A DNA stretch of 11,405 nucleotides from Pseudothermotoga sp. (GCA_028276125.1 JAPYWY010000023.1:1-11405), one strand, 5' to 3'; positions 1 to 8,119 are shown, numbered from the stretch's first letter. A program made the numbers and translations. The notes: generated by a model not told the origin, from the sequence alone.

Positions 1-153
1 GCCACAGGGACGTTACTCATCTGCACACGCAACGAAAACGAGCGCCTTCGATCCGAAAATCTCACTCTGTTCCTCGAGCATCGCAAATTCTTCATGTCCC
101 TCGAGAGGAGAAAGTATGAAGAAGCTAGCAGAAACAAGAGCTCATCCAACTAA
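1..153 (+). CDS. Possible 3' end of a convergent gene, product unknown
   Basis: One plus-strand frame is open from the left edge to a TAA at 151-153, giving about 50 residues. The reading is rich in charged residues (for example NENERLRSENLTLFLEHR) and uses codons common in the neighbouring genes (AGA, GAA, CTC, AAC). It would end just before the terminator hairpin and converge on prfB, which is a normal arrangement. No family is recognised. The fragment is short and other frames here are open too, so the call is weak; the region could simply be intergenic. Confidence 0.3.
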   Translation, partial: ATGTLLICTRNENERLRSENLTLFLEHRKFFMSLERRKYEEASRNKSSSN

Positions 154-163
154 TGTGAGGCAT

Positions 164-188
164 CAAAAAGCCCCTCAGATCGAGGGGC
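164..188 (-). terminator. Intrinsic terminator after prfB
   Basis: Read on the minus strand, a 7-bp GC-rich stem (GCCCCTC / GAGGGGC) closes a 5-nt loop and is followed at once by five T residues. It lies 14 bp past the prfB stop codon, so it should end the long minus-strand transcript. On the plus strand the hairpin is followed by a T-poor stretch, so it would work poorly for the convergent gene. Confidence 0.88.
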
Positions 189-202
189 GAATCGTTTATG
201 GA

Positions 203-1300
203 TCATTTCTTCGCAAAGTACAGCAATTCCGCCTCTATGAAGGGATCGAGTTCGCCATCGAGTACTGCGTCTGCGTTGCCGACTTCGACTTCAGTCCTGT
301 GATCTTTGACCATCTTGTATGGGTGCAAGACGTACGATCTTATCTGGTTTCCCCAGGCGATGTCTTTGAGCTCTCCCTGAATTTCTTCGAGCTGTTCTTT
401 CCTCTTCGCGACTTCCATTTGATACAGTCTCGCTTTCAACATCTTCAAAGCGACGGCCTTGTTTTGGTGCTGTGATCTTTCGCTCTGACAACTCACAACG
501 ATACCCGTTGGAATGTGCGTTATTCTCACAGCCGAATCGGTCTTGTTCACGTATTGACCACCGTGTCCGGACGCTCTGAAGGTCTCTATCTTCAGATCTT
601 CAGGTCTTATTTCGATCTCTATGTCTTCTTCGATCTCGGGTATCACGTTGACGGACGCGAAGGACGTGTGACGCCTGTGAGACGCGTCGAAGGGCGATAT
701 CCTGACCAGTCTGTGTACACCACGTTCGTATTTCAACAGACCATAAGCGTACTCTCCTTTGATCAAGATCGTGGCGCTCTTGACCCCAGCTTCTTCGCCC
801 GGCTGGAAGTCGAGCAGTTCCACACCGAAGCCCTTCTTTTCAGCCCAGCGCATGTACATTCTCAGAAGCATCTGCGCCCAATCGTGAGACTCCGTACCTC
901 CAGCACCCGGGTGTACGGAAAGATAGGCGTTGTTGACGTCCAAAGGATCGTTCAGGATCAATTCCAGTTCCAAACGTTTTATGTTCTTCTCCAACTCAAC
1001 AACGATCTGTTCCACATGCTGGGCTATCTCGTTGTCCTCCTCCGCGAGTTCGAGACCGACATCAACGTCCTCAAAGCCTTTCTTGATCTTTTCGAAATCG
1101 GTGAGTAGATCTTTGATGTGTCGTATTCTTCTCGAAACCTCCGCGGCTTTCTTCGGATCTTTCCAAACCTCGTTGTTCGAGAGCTGTTGTTCCAGCTCCG
1201 CGAGCTCTCTCTTCAGATTTTCCGGCTCCACGAGGTTGGACAGACCCTCGAACTTGTCCCTCAGTTCGTCTATCTTGACCTTCGTTTCGTACGCGATCAT
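203..1300 (-). CDS. prfB: Peptide chain release factor 2 (RF2)
   Basis: The product has 365 residues, the normal RF2 length. RF2 reads UGA and UAA stop codons on the ribosome and triggers hydrolysis of peptidyl-tRNA. The stop-codon-reading tripeptide SPF (residues 202-204) marks RF2 rather than RF1, and the catalytic GGQ (247-249) sits in RASGHGGQYVN. The N-terminal helical domain (1 to about 110) is followed by the codon-recognition and GGQ domains. The ATG start is preceded by AGGTGA, which overlaps the last codon and stop of secA. The secA stop is only 4 bp upstream, so the two are probably translationally coupled; secA-prfB neighbours are also known in Bacillus. The whole gene is in one frame: the internal UGA frameshift site (CTTTGAC near codon 25) used in E. 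coli and many other bacteria is absent. It is the last gene before the terminator. Confidence 0.97.
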   Translation of the reverse strand: MIAYETKVKIDELRDKFEGLSNLVEPENLKRELAELEQQLSNNEVWKDPKKAAEVSRRIRHIKDLLTDFEKIKKGFEDVDVGLELAEEDNEIAQHVEQIVVELEKNIKRLELELILNDPLDVNNAYLSVHPGAGGTESHDWAQMLLRMYMRWAEKKGFGVELLDFQPGEEAGVKSATILIKGEYAYGLLKYERGVHRLVRISPFDASHRRHTSFASVNVIPEIEEDIEIEIRPEDLKIETFRASGHGGQYVNKTDSAVRITHIPTGIVVSCQSERSQHQNKAVALKMLKARLYQMEVAKRKEQLEEIQGELKDIAWGNQIRSYVLHPYKMVKDHRTEVEVGNADAVLDGELDPFIEAELLYFAKK

Positions 1301-1304
1301 GCTT

Positions 1305-3893
1305 TCACCTCTTTATTCTGAACCGTTTTATCTTCTCGTTCTTCTGCAGCTTTCTTCGCTCGGCCCTGTTAACGATGTTGAACTCTTCGTGTACGAGCCT
1401 GAGATTTGCCAGATCTTTCTTTGCCTCTCGTTGTGCCTTCTCCTCGTCCACTTTCACGACCCTGAACATGAGACCGACCACTGTATCCGTCACGCGGGAC
1501 ATCATCTCGTCGAACATCGCGTAGGTCTCTTTTTTGAACTCGATGATCGGATCTCTCTGACCGTAGGCTCTGAGGTTGACAGCCTCTTTCACATGGTCGA
1601 CTTCTTCCAAGTACTGTCTCCAGTTGTCGTCCACAACGCGCAGGATCAGAAACCTCAAGAACTTGTCGTACTCTTCTCCGATCTCTTGTTTCTTGGCGGC
1701 GTACGCTTTCTTCAACTGTTGCAAGAGATACTCTTTCACTTCTTCGGACGTGTCGAACTTCGCTCCGTCAACGTTGATTATACCCCTTGGTAGAACGAGC
1801 AAAGAAGCTTTCAACCCCTCGAGGTCCCATTCTCTGCCATTGCAAAAACTTTCGATCCTTCTTTCGACGAAGTCTTGCATGAACTTGTCCAGATGCTCCT
1901 CTATGCTCTTTCCTTCCAAAATCCAGTCCCTGAGCGAGTACACATAGTTTCTCTGAGCGTCCAGCACCGTGTCCATTTCCATCAAGTGCTTCCTTATTGA
2001 GAAGTTGATGCCCTCTACCTTCTTTTGAACCATCTCGACGAGCCTCGTGAGTAATGGATGTTCGATGGGTTCTCCTGGTTTTATCTTCAGAACGTTCATG
2101 ACCTTTTCGAGCTGCTCGGCGCCGAAGATCCTCAGAAGATCGTCTTCGAGAGACAAATAGAACCTCGATTCACCAGGATCACCCTGCCTTCCTGAACGTC
2201 CCCTCAGCTGGTTGTCGATACGCCGGCTCTCGTGCCTCTCTGTACCTATGACGCACAGTCCCCCGAGCTCTGCGACACCTTCACCAAGTTTTATATCTGT
2301 CCCACGACCAGCCATGTTCGTGGCGATGGTGACAGCACCTTTCTGTCCAGCCTTCGCTATGATTTCCGCTTCTTTTTCGTGGTACTTGGCGTTCAGAACC
2401 TGGTGTGGTATCCCAAGCTTCTTCAACATGCTGCTCAGGATCTCGCTCTTCTCTATGGACGTCGTTCCGACGAGCACGGGTTGACCCTTCTTGTGACGTT
2501 CGACGATGTCGTTGATTATAGCGGCGTACTTCTCTGCTTGTGTTCTGTAGATCACATCGTCGTGATCTACTCTTATCATTGGCTTGTGCGTCGGGATGAC
2601 GACGACTTCCATGTTGTAGATCTGCTTGAATTCTTCTTCCTCGGTCTTCGCGGTCCCAGTCATGCCTGCGAGCTTCTCGTACATCCTGAAGTAGTTCTGG
2701 AACGTTATGGTCGCATAGGTGATCGATTCTTCTTTTATGGGTACGCCTTCCTTGGCCTCGATCGCTTGGTGCAAACCTCCGCTGTAACGTCTTCCGAACA
2801 AGAGTCTTCCGGTGAACTCGTCGACGATGATGACTTCGCCGTTCATCACGACGTAGTCGACGTCCCTCTTGTACAGATGCAGTGCTTTCAGCGCGTTCAA
2901 CAGATGGTACAACTGGTTCGCGTTTGCAGGATTGTACAAATTCTCAACACCTATCAATTTTTCGGCCTTTTCGATACCTTTCTCTGTGAGGACCACGGTC
3001 CTGACTTTCTCGTCCACGGTGAAGTCGACGTCCTTGACGAACTTCTTCGCCAACGATGAGAACTGTCTGTAGACGGATGCTCCCGTTTTCGAAGGTCCAG
3101 ATATGATCAAAGGCGTTCTCGCTTCGTCTATGAGTATGCTGTCGACCTCGTCAACTATGGCGTAGAAATGCCCCCTTTGGACCTTGTCGTTGAGATCGTA
3201 AACGAGGTTGTCCCTGAGATAATCGAAGCCAAACTCGTTGTTCGTTCCGTAGGTGACGTCACACTCGTATGCCTGTCTTCTGGAAACCTCTATCAATTGA
3301 ACTTCAAAAGCTTGGACGGCACGAGGATCCTTCATCGAGTCCTTCAAGAATTCACCGTCGAAGCCCTCAGGCCAGACGGAAAGATTCTCTTCAATAGCTC
3401 TCTCGAACAGCTCAGGATCTTTCCAAGCAACCTCGTAGGATTTCCCGAGCTGGTTTATCACGCCCACCCTTAGACCCAAAAACAAATACAACGGTCCCAT
3501 CCAGAGTGCGTCACGGCGAGCGAGATAATCGTTCACGGTGACCAAATGAACGTTCTTTCTCGTGAGCGAGTTGAAGTACAAAGGCATCGTGGCGACGAGG
3601 GTCTTTCCTTCTCCCGTTTTCATCTCCGCCACTTTACCTTCGTGCAGCGCGAAGGCACCGAGCAATTGTTCATCGAACGGGTACATGCCCAATACGCGCT
3701 TGGAGACGACTCTCGCCAAGGCAAAGGCATCGTGGATGAGAGATTCGTCGAACTCGGCTTGCTTCAGTTGCAGCGCGCGTTGTCTCAGTTCCACGTTCGT
3801 CGCTTTGAACAAAGCGTGTTCTTTCTGTTTGACCTTCTCGACCATCTTTCTATAACGCTTCAAAAGCATCTTGTTTCTATCCAAGAAGAGCAT
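1305..3893 (-). CDS. secA: Preprotein translocase ATPase SecA
   Basis: SecA is the ATP-driven motor that pushes unfolded preproteins through SecYEG. The 862 residues show, in order: NBD1 with Walker A MKTGEGKT (91-98) and the DEVD box (248-251) followed by SILIDEARTPLIISGP; the preprotein cross-linking domain (about 235-375); NBD2 with ATNMAGRGTD (524-533) and TERHESRRIDNQLRGRSGRQ (551-570); and the helical scaffold/two-helix-finger region DNWRQYLEEVDHVKEAVNLR (756-775). Compared with E. coli SecA there is an insertion of about 55 residues in NBD1 (roughly 148-205), no variable loop in NBD2 around 535-543, and no C-terminal Cys-rich zinc motif; the protein ends in a basic tail. As I remember it, T. 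maritima SecA shares the insertion. The ATG start has GGAGGT 10 nt upstream, within the end of the preceding gene, whose stop is 3 bp away. Confidence 0.97.
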   Translation of the reverse strand: MLFLDRNKMLLKRYRKMVEKVKQKEHALFKATNVELRQRALQLKQAEFDESLIHDAFALARVVSKRVLGMYPFDEQLLGAFALHEGKVAEMKTGEGKTLVATMPLYFNSLTRKNVHLVTVNDYLARRDALWMGPLYLFLGLRVGVINQLGKSYEVAWKDPELFERAIEENLSVWPEGFDGEFLKDSMKDPRAVQAFEVQLIEVSRRQAYECDVTYGTNNEFGFDYLRDNLVYDLNDKVQRGHFYAIVDEVDSILIDEARTPLIISGPSKTGASVYRQFSSLAKKFVKDVDFTVDEKVRTVVLTEKGIEKAEKLIGVENLYNPANANQLYHLLNALKALHLYKRDVDYVVMNGEVIIVDEFTGRLLFGRRYSGGLHQAIEAKEGVPIKEESITYATITFQNYFRMYEKLAGMTGTAKTEEEEFKQIYNMEVVVIPTHKPMIRVDHDDVIYRTQAEKYAAIINDIVERHKKGQPVLVGTTSIEKSEILSSMLKKLGIPHQVLNAKYHEKEAEIIAKAGQKGAVTIATNMAGRGTDIKLGEGVAELGGLCVIGTERHESRRIDNQLRGRSGRQGDPGESRFYLSLEDDLLRIFGAEQLEKVMNVLKIKPGEPIEHPLLTRLVEMVQKKVEGINFSIRKHLMEMDTVLDAQRNYVYSLRDWILEGKSIEEHLDKFMQDFVERRIESFCNGREWDLEGLKASLLVLPRGIINVDGAKFDTSEEVKEYLLQQLKKAYAAKKQEIGEEYDKFLRFLILRVVDDNWRQYLEEVDHVKEAVNLRAYGQRDPIIEFKKETYAMFDEMMSRVTDTVVGLMFRVVKVDEEKAQREAKKDLANLRLVHEEFNIVNRAERRKLQKNEKIKRFRIKR

Positions 3894-3896
3894 TTC

Positions 3897-5288
3897 TCAC
3901 ATGACCTCCATTCTGTAGACGAAAGCTTGACCATCGAACTGTTGAGTCAGAAAGAATTTTCCAACCGCGTTGATGCCCAGCATGGCTCTCAGAAGTGAAC
4001 CTACGTCGACGAACAGTCTGAGTATGTCTTGGTTTGCGTAGTTGCGCGAGATGTACTGGTAGGTCACATCGTCCCTCACTCGTCTCCTGCTCGCCAGATC
4101 GTACTCCGCTTTGGTCATGTTCGTCATGATGAGACGTTTGTCGGACTGAAAGAAACTGATGAATCCATTCAGTATTGGCAGTCTGATTTCGTTTCCGAAG
4201 GACCTCGCACCGTACTTGATCAAGAACGACGTGTCCAAATCTTTGGACAGTTCGAAGATCGTGACCAAACGAACCCGGTCCCCGAACAGATCTCCGGTCA
4301 TGTAGACACGACCGGTACTCGATTTGAGTATATGAGAAACGATCTCGTAGATCTTTTTCACCTCTTCTTGCGCACCTTGGAACCACTGTGAAAGTGAATC
4401 CGCAAGGTCCATTGGACCAGTCGCGGTTGCAGAGAACGCGAAATTCCCGATGAACGGCATGCCGAGCATACCCGTGGCCGAAGACACGTATTTTTCCATG
4501 CCCGTCGCCGATCTCAGCTGCTGACGAACCTCTATCTTCAAAGACTCACCGCTCGGAACACCCAAGATGGTAACGTACTCTGTATCCACATCGTTCGTCG
4601 AAACGAACGGTCCTTTGATGCGCAACGTGTCCCTCTTGAAAAAACCGTACAACCAAGCGGATTGGTTCAACAACTCTCTGACCGCTGGTTCTTCACTTTT
4701 CATCTGTAACTGTTCCAGATCGTAGGCATCGATAGCCTTCAAGAGGGCGTTTCGGCTGCCAGAGATCACCAAATAACCTTCGTGCGCTGAGGCAAAGATC
4801 GCAACGTCCGTGTCGTGAAGGATCCAAACCTTTTCACTCTTCGTCATCTTGAGGTCCATCAACTTGGCCAAGAGGCGAAGCAGTTGTTCAGGCTTCGAAG
4901 ACTTCATCACGATGATGGAGTTGTTACCCATGTTTCTGAGCACCTGAAGATAATAGTTCAAATCCAGCGAGAAGAATTGTTCGAGAGTGAACTCGGTACC
5001 CTTCGCAGCGAACAGTATGTCGTTCTCGAGCGCCTCGTACACCGAACTCATCGGCACTCCAATGCTGTTGCACGTGTTCTCGAGTAGAGAAACGAAAACG
5101 CTTTCCAGTGCGATCCTGTCGTCTTTCAATACGAATCGAAACAATGGAACGCTGCTCAACTTATCGTAATACAGCGAGTTCCCCTTCAGAAGCAAGAAAA
5201 AATCGTAATCTCTGGGCACGAAAGACGTCACGTTCGCGACCGCGAGAACGCACACAAAGATCGGCAAGATTGACCAGAATCGTCTCAT
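3897..5288 (-). CDS. Secreted protein of unknown function
   Basis: I do not recognise this 463-residue protein with confidence. It starts with a classical Sec signal peptide: MRR, a hydrophobic core at residues 4-18, and an AVA-type cleavage site after Ala18. The Cys at 13 does not sit in a lipobox, so a lipoprotein is unlikely. No second long hydrophobic segment is seen, so the mature chain is probably outside the cytoplasmic membrane. The rest has alternating strand-like and helical stretches, weakly reminiscent of DUF3352-type exported proteins; that link is a guess. The start codon overlaps the tlyA stop as ATGA, with AGGGG 6 nt before it, and secA starts 3 bp after its stop, so it is embedded between two housekeeping genes. 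Placement before secA fits an envelope role but proves nothing. Confidence 0.85.
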   Translation of the reverse strand: MRRFWSILPIFVCVLAVANVTSFVPRDYDFFLLLKGNSLYYDKLSSVPLFRFVLKDDRIALESVFVSLLENTCNSIGVPMSSVYEALENDILFAAKGTEFTLEQFFSLDLNYYLQVLRNMGNNSIIVMKSSKPEQLLRLLAKLMDLKMTKSEKVWILHDTDVAIFASAHEGYLVISGSRNALLKAIDAYDLEQLQMKSEEPAVRELLNQSAWLYGFFKRDTLRIKGPFVSTNDVDTEYVTILGVPSGESLKIEVRQQLRSATGMEKYVSSATGMLGMPFIGNFAFSATATGPMDLADSLSQWFQGAQEEVKKIYEIVSHILKSSTGRVYMTGDLFGDRVRLVTIFELSKDLDTSFLIKYGARSFGNEIRLPILNGFISFFQSDKRLIMTNMTKAEYDLASRRRVRDDVTYQYISRNYANQDILRLFVDVGSLLRAMLGINAVGKFFLTQQFDGQAFVYRMEVM

Positions 5289-6091
5289 ACCTTACCCCTG
5301 CCCCGTGATCGGCTCCAAGACGCCTCCACAATCTTTGAGACTGTTTCTACGCTGAGCTTGTTCTCAATGTTCCTCTTCAGATGGAAAAAGTATTCTATCT
5401 GACCCTCCCCACCACGCATGCCACACTCAACGAGCCCAGCGGGATGTAAATGGTTCAGCTCCGCAGAATGCATGATTTCTAAAAGGATCTTCAGGTGCAC
5501 TGACTGTGATTGCTTGACGTTCCTACCAACTTCGAACTGTGGCTTCACGAGGACTACGGCTTCTCCATCAGGCTTGAGGATCCTGTCCACAGCTGGGAGT
5601 ATCAACTTGAGTGAGATGAAAGAAACGTCGCACAGAACGATGTCAACCTTCTGTTTGAGGACCTCTTCCGTCAAGTATCGAGCGTTGAACTTTTCGATCA
5701 CGACCACGCGTGGATCGGTCCTCAAAGATTCGTGCAACTGATTCTCCCCAACATCCACGGCGAACACCTTCGTTGCACCTTTGACGAGGGCGAAGTGTGT
5801 GAAACCACCCGTTGAGGCACCAACATCACAAACTGTCTTGCCAGAGAAATCTATGTTGAAAGCTTTCCAAGCGCTCTCGAGCTTTTCCCCTCCCCTACCA
5901 ACGTAAGGACGATCTTGAGATATCGAGATTTCTACATCCTCTCCAACGAGCTTGCCAGGTTTGGTGCAAGGTAAACCGTTGACGAAAACCCTGCCGAGCT
6001 TGATGAGATCGGCCGCTTGCGAACGACTCCTCACGAAGCCTCTTTTCAGCACCAGTTCATCCAGCCTCAACGTCCTTCTACCACCCAGCAT
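5285..6091 (-). CDS. tlyA: TlyA-family rRNA 2'-O-methyltransferase
   Basis: This is a 268-residue member of the TlyA family: an N-terminal S4 RNA-binding domain (about 8-60, RLDELVLKRGFVRSRSQA) joined to an FtsJ/RrmJ-like SAM methyltransferase. Visible motifs are YVGRGGEKL (63-71), the SAM-binding DVGASTGGFT (89-98), DVSFISL (155-161) and VKPQFEVGR (182-190). K70, D155 and K183 fit the catalytic Lys-Asp-Lys of 2'-O-methyltransferases. Characterised mycobacterial TlyA methylates cytidines in 16S and 23S rRNA; members in other bacteria vary and some have been called haemolysins, so the exact substrate here is inferred. The ATG start has GGAG 7 nt upstream and overlaps the previous gene by 25 bp. 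A TTG at 6070 would give MRLDELV, a typical family start, and a 4-bp TTGA overlap, so the start is open. Confidence 0.93.
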   Translation of the reverse strand: MLGGRRTLRLDELVLKRGFVRSRSQAADLIKLGRVFVNGLPCTKPGKLVGEDVEISISQDRPYVGRGGEKLESAWKAFNIDFSGKTVCDVGASTGGFTHFALVKGATKVFAVDVGENQLHESLRTDPRVVVIEKFNARYLTEEVLKQKVDIVLCDVSFISLKLILPAVDRILKPDGEAVVLVKPQFEVGRNVKQSQSVHLKILLEIMHSAELNHLHPAGLVECGMRGGEGQIEYFFHLKRNIENKLSVETVSKIVEASWSRSRGRGKV

Positions 6092-7482
6092 CCCGACTCT
6101 CCAACCAACACGATTCCCCAGTCGAAGAAGCGTACTTTTTGAACGTCTTCAAACTCGAAGGTTTGGTCGGTGTAGACCGTGGCCTTAGAACCTTCGACCA
6201 GAACACTGCCAACTCGACTCCTGATGAACCTTCCTTCGGTCTTTGTCAAAGCAATTATACCCTTCGAAGAGACACCGAAGTCCTGACAGAATTGCTCTTC
6301 CACCAGCTCTCCTCTGTCGTTGAAGCGAAGCAATCTTTCCCCTGAACCGACGTAGACTTCGTTGCCGTGGGTTGCGATACCCCAAGAGTTCGGAACAAGT
6401 TTTTCCCACAGCGTGCGTCGGCTCTTCAGATCGATGGCTCTCACGTAACCTGCGATGTCGAGCACGTAAAGCCTTTGTTCGACCTGTGCCCACTCGATGA
6501 TCGGCCCACTCACGCGCAAGAACCAAGAAAGATCAGCTGGAGCGATCATTCCGCACGAGAGCACCAACGTGTCATCGAAGCGCCCCACAACGGTTGTGAC
6601 AAAGCTCGAGCCTTCCGATCTCACGTTCACGCGCCATGGAATCAATCGATCTTCAAAAACGTCGAAAGGTTCCGGAGAAACCACCTTCCTACCGTCTGGA
6701 AAGAACAACGCACCGTCTCTGTAAACGACGTAACCTTTCGAAGTCTTGTAGACCATTTGGGTGTTCTCGAAGAATGCCGTGGTGGAGAGATCGGTATCTT
6801 CATCCACGTAAATAATCCTGCCGTAGAAGTTGTAGAAACCTTCCGAAACGAGTCTCTGCTCGTCGTTCACTGTGAGAGAAACGATCCTCTCAGCTACCTC
6901 GATCTTGACCGGTACGGATTGGTTCTCACGCTTTTCAACAATGACTCGATCCGCAATGAGAACGCGGTAACCCACCTCTGGTCGATCGAGTTGAGAGGAG
7001 AAATATTCCTTCAGCTTTTCTCTCAGTTTGTTTTCAAACTCGTCTTCTTTCCAGAGTTGGTCTGAATTGTCCCAAGACTGATCCTTGTACACGAGCCTGA
7101 CGTAGCACAAGCTTGACTGTTTTCTCACCTTGACGTAGAAGAGATCCCCAACTCCGATCAGTGCACCCACCTCAATCAAACAATTTTCGACCGTTGTTCT
7201 CATCTCACTGGGTCCATCGTAGAGCAACAAGATTACTGGCATTCTCATCCATTGCTCTATCAAAAGGAGATCTTCCGTCGCCGGCTCCGTCTCCCCGACG
7301 TAGTACAAGATTCCTCTGTCTTGAACGACATAAACTTGCGCATTGAACAGATCGATCTTTTCGATCTCGAAAGCCGTTAGAACTCCACAGAGTAGAAGTA
7401 CAAGCCATGTGCAGGTGCGGTGGCTGGCGCGAGCGATCTGTTCTTGGCCTCGAGCACCTCTTTCAACTTCTCTGGCTCCCAT
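6067..7482 (-). CDS. Exported or membrane-anchored protein with PQQ-like repeats
   Basis: This protein of about 471 residues is not a family I can name. After a charged N-terminal stretch there is one hydrophobic segment (residues 26-38, WLVLLLCGVLTAF), either a signal peptide or a membrane anchor. A helical, charged stretch lies near 138-165. The C-terminal half contains beta-propeller-like units of the PQQ/quinoprotein type, clearest in RLYVLDIAGYVRAIDLKSRR (337-356), followed by a Trp, and again near 374-400. Such repeats are common in envelope scaffold proteins such as BamB, but orthology is not claimed. The ATG at 7482 is the nearest normal start before the hydrophobic segment and lies 106 bp inside truA; its upstream AGGTGG is about 10 nt away. 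An ATC at 7437 would give a more compact signal peptide but is a rare start codon. The stop overlaps tlyA. Confidence 0.75.
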   Translation of the reverse strand: MGAREVERGARGQEQIARASHRTCTWLVLLLCGVLTAFEIEKIDLFNAQVYVVQDRGILYYVGETEPATEDLLLIEQWMRMPVILLLYDGPSEMRTTVENCLIEVGALIGVGDLFYVKVRKQSSLCYVRLVYKDQSWDNSDQLWKEDEFENKLREKLKEYFSSQLDRPEVGYRVLIADRVIVEKRENQSVPVKIEVAERIVSLTVNDEQRLVSEGFYNFYGRIIYVDEDTDLSTTAFFENTQMVYKTSKGYVVYRDGALFFPDGRKVVSPEPFDVFEDRLIPWRVNVRSEGSSFVTTVVGRFDDTLVLSCGMIAPADLSWFLRVSGPIIEWAQVEQRLYVLDIAGYVRAIDLKSRRTLWEKLVPNSWGIATHGNEVYVGSGERLLRFNDRGELVEEQFCQDFGVSSKGIIALTKTEGRFIRSRVGSVLVEGSKATVYTDQTFEFEDVQKVRFFDWGIVLVGESGCWVVEGR

Positions 7483-8111
7483 TGTCCCGTCCCCACCTTC
7501 ACCAGAGCTCCCACGATGTTTCTGACCATCCTGCGAGCGAACGAACGGCCCTCCACGCGAATCAGTATCATCTTGTTCCTCAGCCGCAATATCCTGATCC
7601 TGTATATGGTGCGCACCGTGCTTTCGTTGCCTTCCACCTTGATGAAACTTCTGAAATCGTGTTCTCCTTCCAGATACCTGGCAGCCTGCCGCATCTTTTC
7701 GATGTCGAGTTTGTAGGGAAACCACCACGCGTAGTTTCTCAAGAACAGGTTCGGTTCGGGAACATTGTAGATGAAGTAATGGTATATGCGCCTCTTCGCT
7801 TCGAATCGCGGATGAAAATCTTTGTCAACCTCGACGACTTTTTTGATGTACACATCGTCTGGCAAGTTCGCGTTCAACGCGTTCCTCATGCTGGTCTCAT
7901 CTATATCGATGGGGCTGTCGAACACGATCACCTGGCCGATCGCGTGCACGTTGGTGTCGGTCCTACCCGAAACCAGGACTGAGGTCTTCGATTTGAATAT
8001 CCTTTCCAAAGCGGTCTCGATGACGCCCTGCACGGTTCTAACGCCGGGCTGCGATTGAAAACCAAAGAAGTTTGTCCCATCGTACGAAACCACTGCCATG
8101 AACCGTTTCAC
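7377..8111 (-). CDS. truA: tRNA pseudouridine(38-40) synthase TruA
   Basis: TruA isomerises uridines 38, 39 and 40 in the tRNA anticodon arm. The 244-residue protein begins MKRFMAVVSYDGTNFFGFQS, like other TruA proteins, has the catalytic Asp at residue 52 in SGRTDTNVHAIG, the RRIYHYFI strand, RSFARRMVRNIVGALVKVG in the core, and ends APAHGLYFYSVEF. The usual sequence around the catalytic Asp is GRTDAGVHA, so residues 53-54 (Thr-Asn) differ from the norm. I chose the GTG at 8111 over the ATG at 8099 because it has GAGGGGG 8 nt upstream and gives the MKR start remembered for T. maritima TruA. It begins about 20 bp after the end of rnpB, and its last 106 bp overlap the start of the next gene. 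Confidence 0.95.
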   Translation of the reverse strand: MKRFMAVVSYDGTNFFGFQSQPGVRTVQGVIETALERIFKSKTSVLVSGRTDTNVHAIGQVIVFDSPIDIDETSMRNALNANLPDDVYIKKVVEVDKDFHPRFEAKRRIYHYFIYNVPEPNLFLRNYAWWFPYKLDIEKMRQAARYLEGEHDFRSFIKVEGNESTVRTIYRIRILRLRNKMILIRVEGRSFARRMVRNIVGALVKVGTGQWEPEKLKEVLEAKNRSLAPATAPAHGLYFYSVEF

Positions 8112-8119
8112 CGAATTTT

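Noticed and set aside
13..143. Minus-strand frame ending in LVFVACADE then TAA
   Set aside because: It begins only about 20 bp past the terminator, has no ATG until 20 codons before the end and no clear binding site there.
116..475. A plus-strand frame beginning MKKLAETRAHP after an AGGAG sequence
   Set aside because: The binding site and ATG look tempting, but the frame runs through the terminator and then antisense to prfB.
2232..3059. A 275-residue plus-strand frame opposite secA, and other long frames opposite prfB, surE and truA
   Set aside because: They are mirror frames of strongly conserved genes, produced by codon bias; none shows recognisable domains or a good upstream binding site.
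7483..7728. The upstream 82 residues of the PQQ-repeat frame, from 7728
   Set aside because: This part lies wholly inside truA in another frame, is low-quality in composition (His, Gln, Arg, Gly-rich) and resembles no protein.
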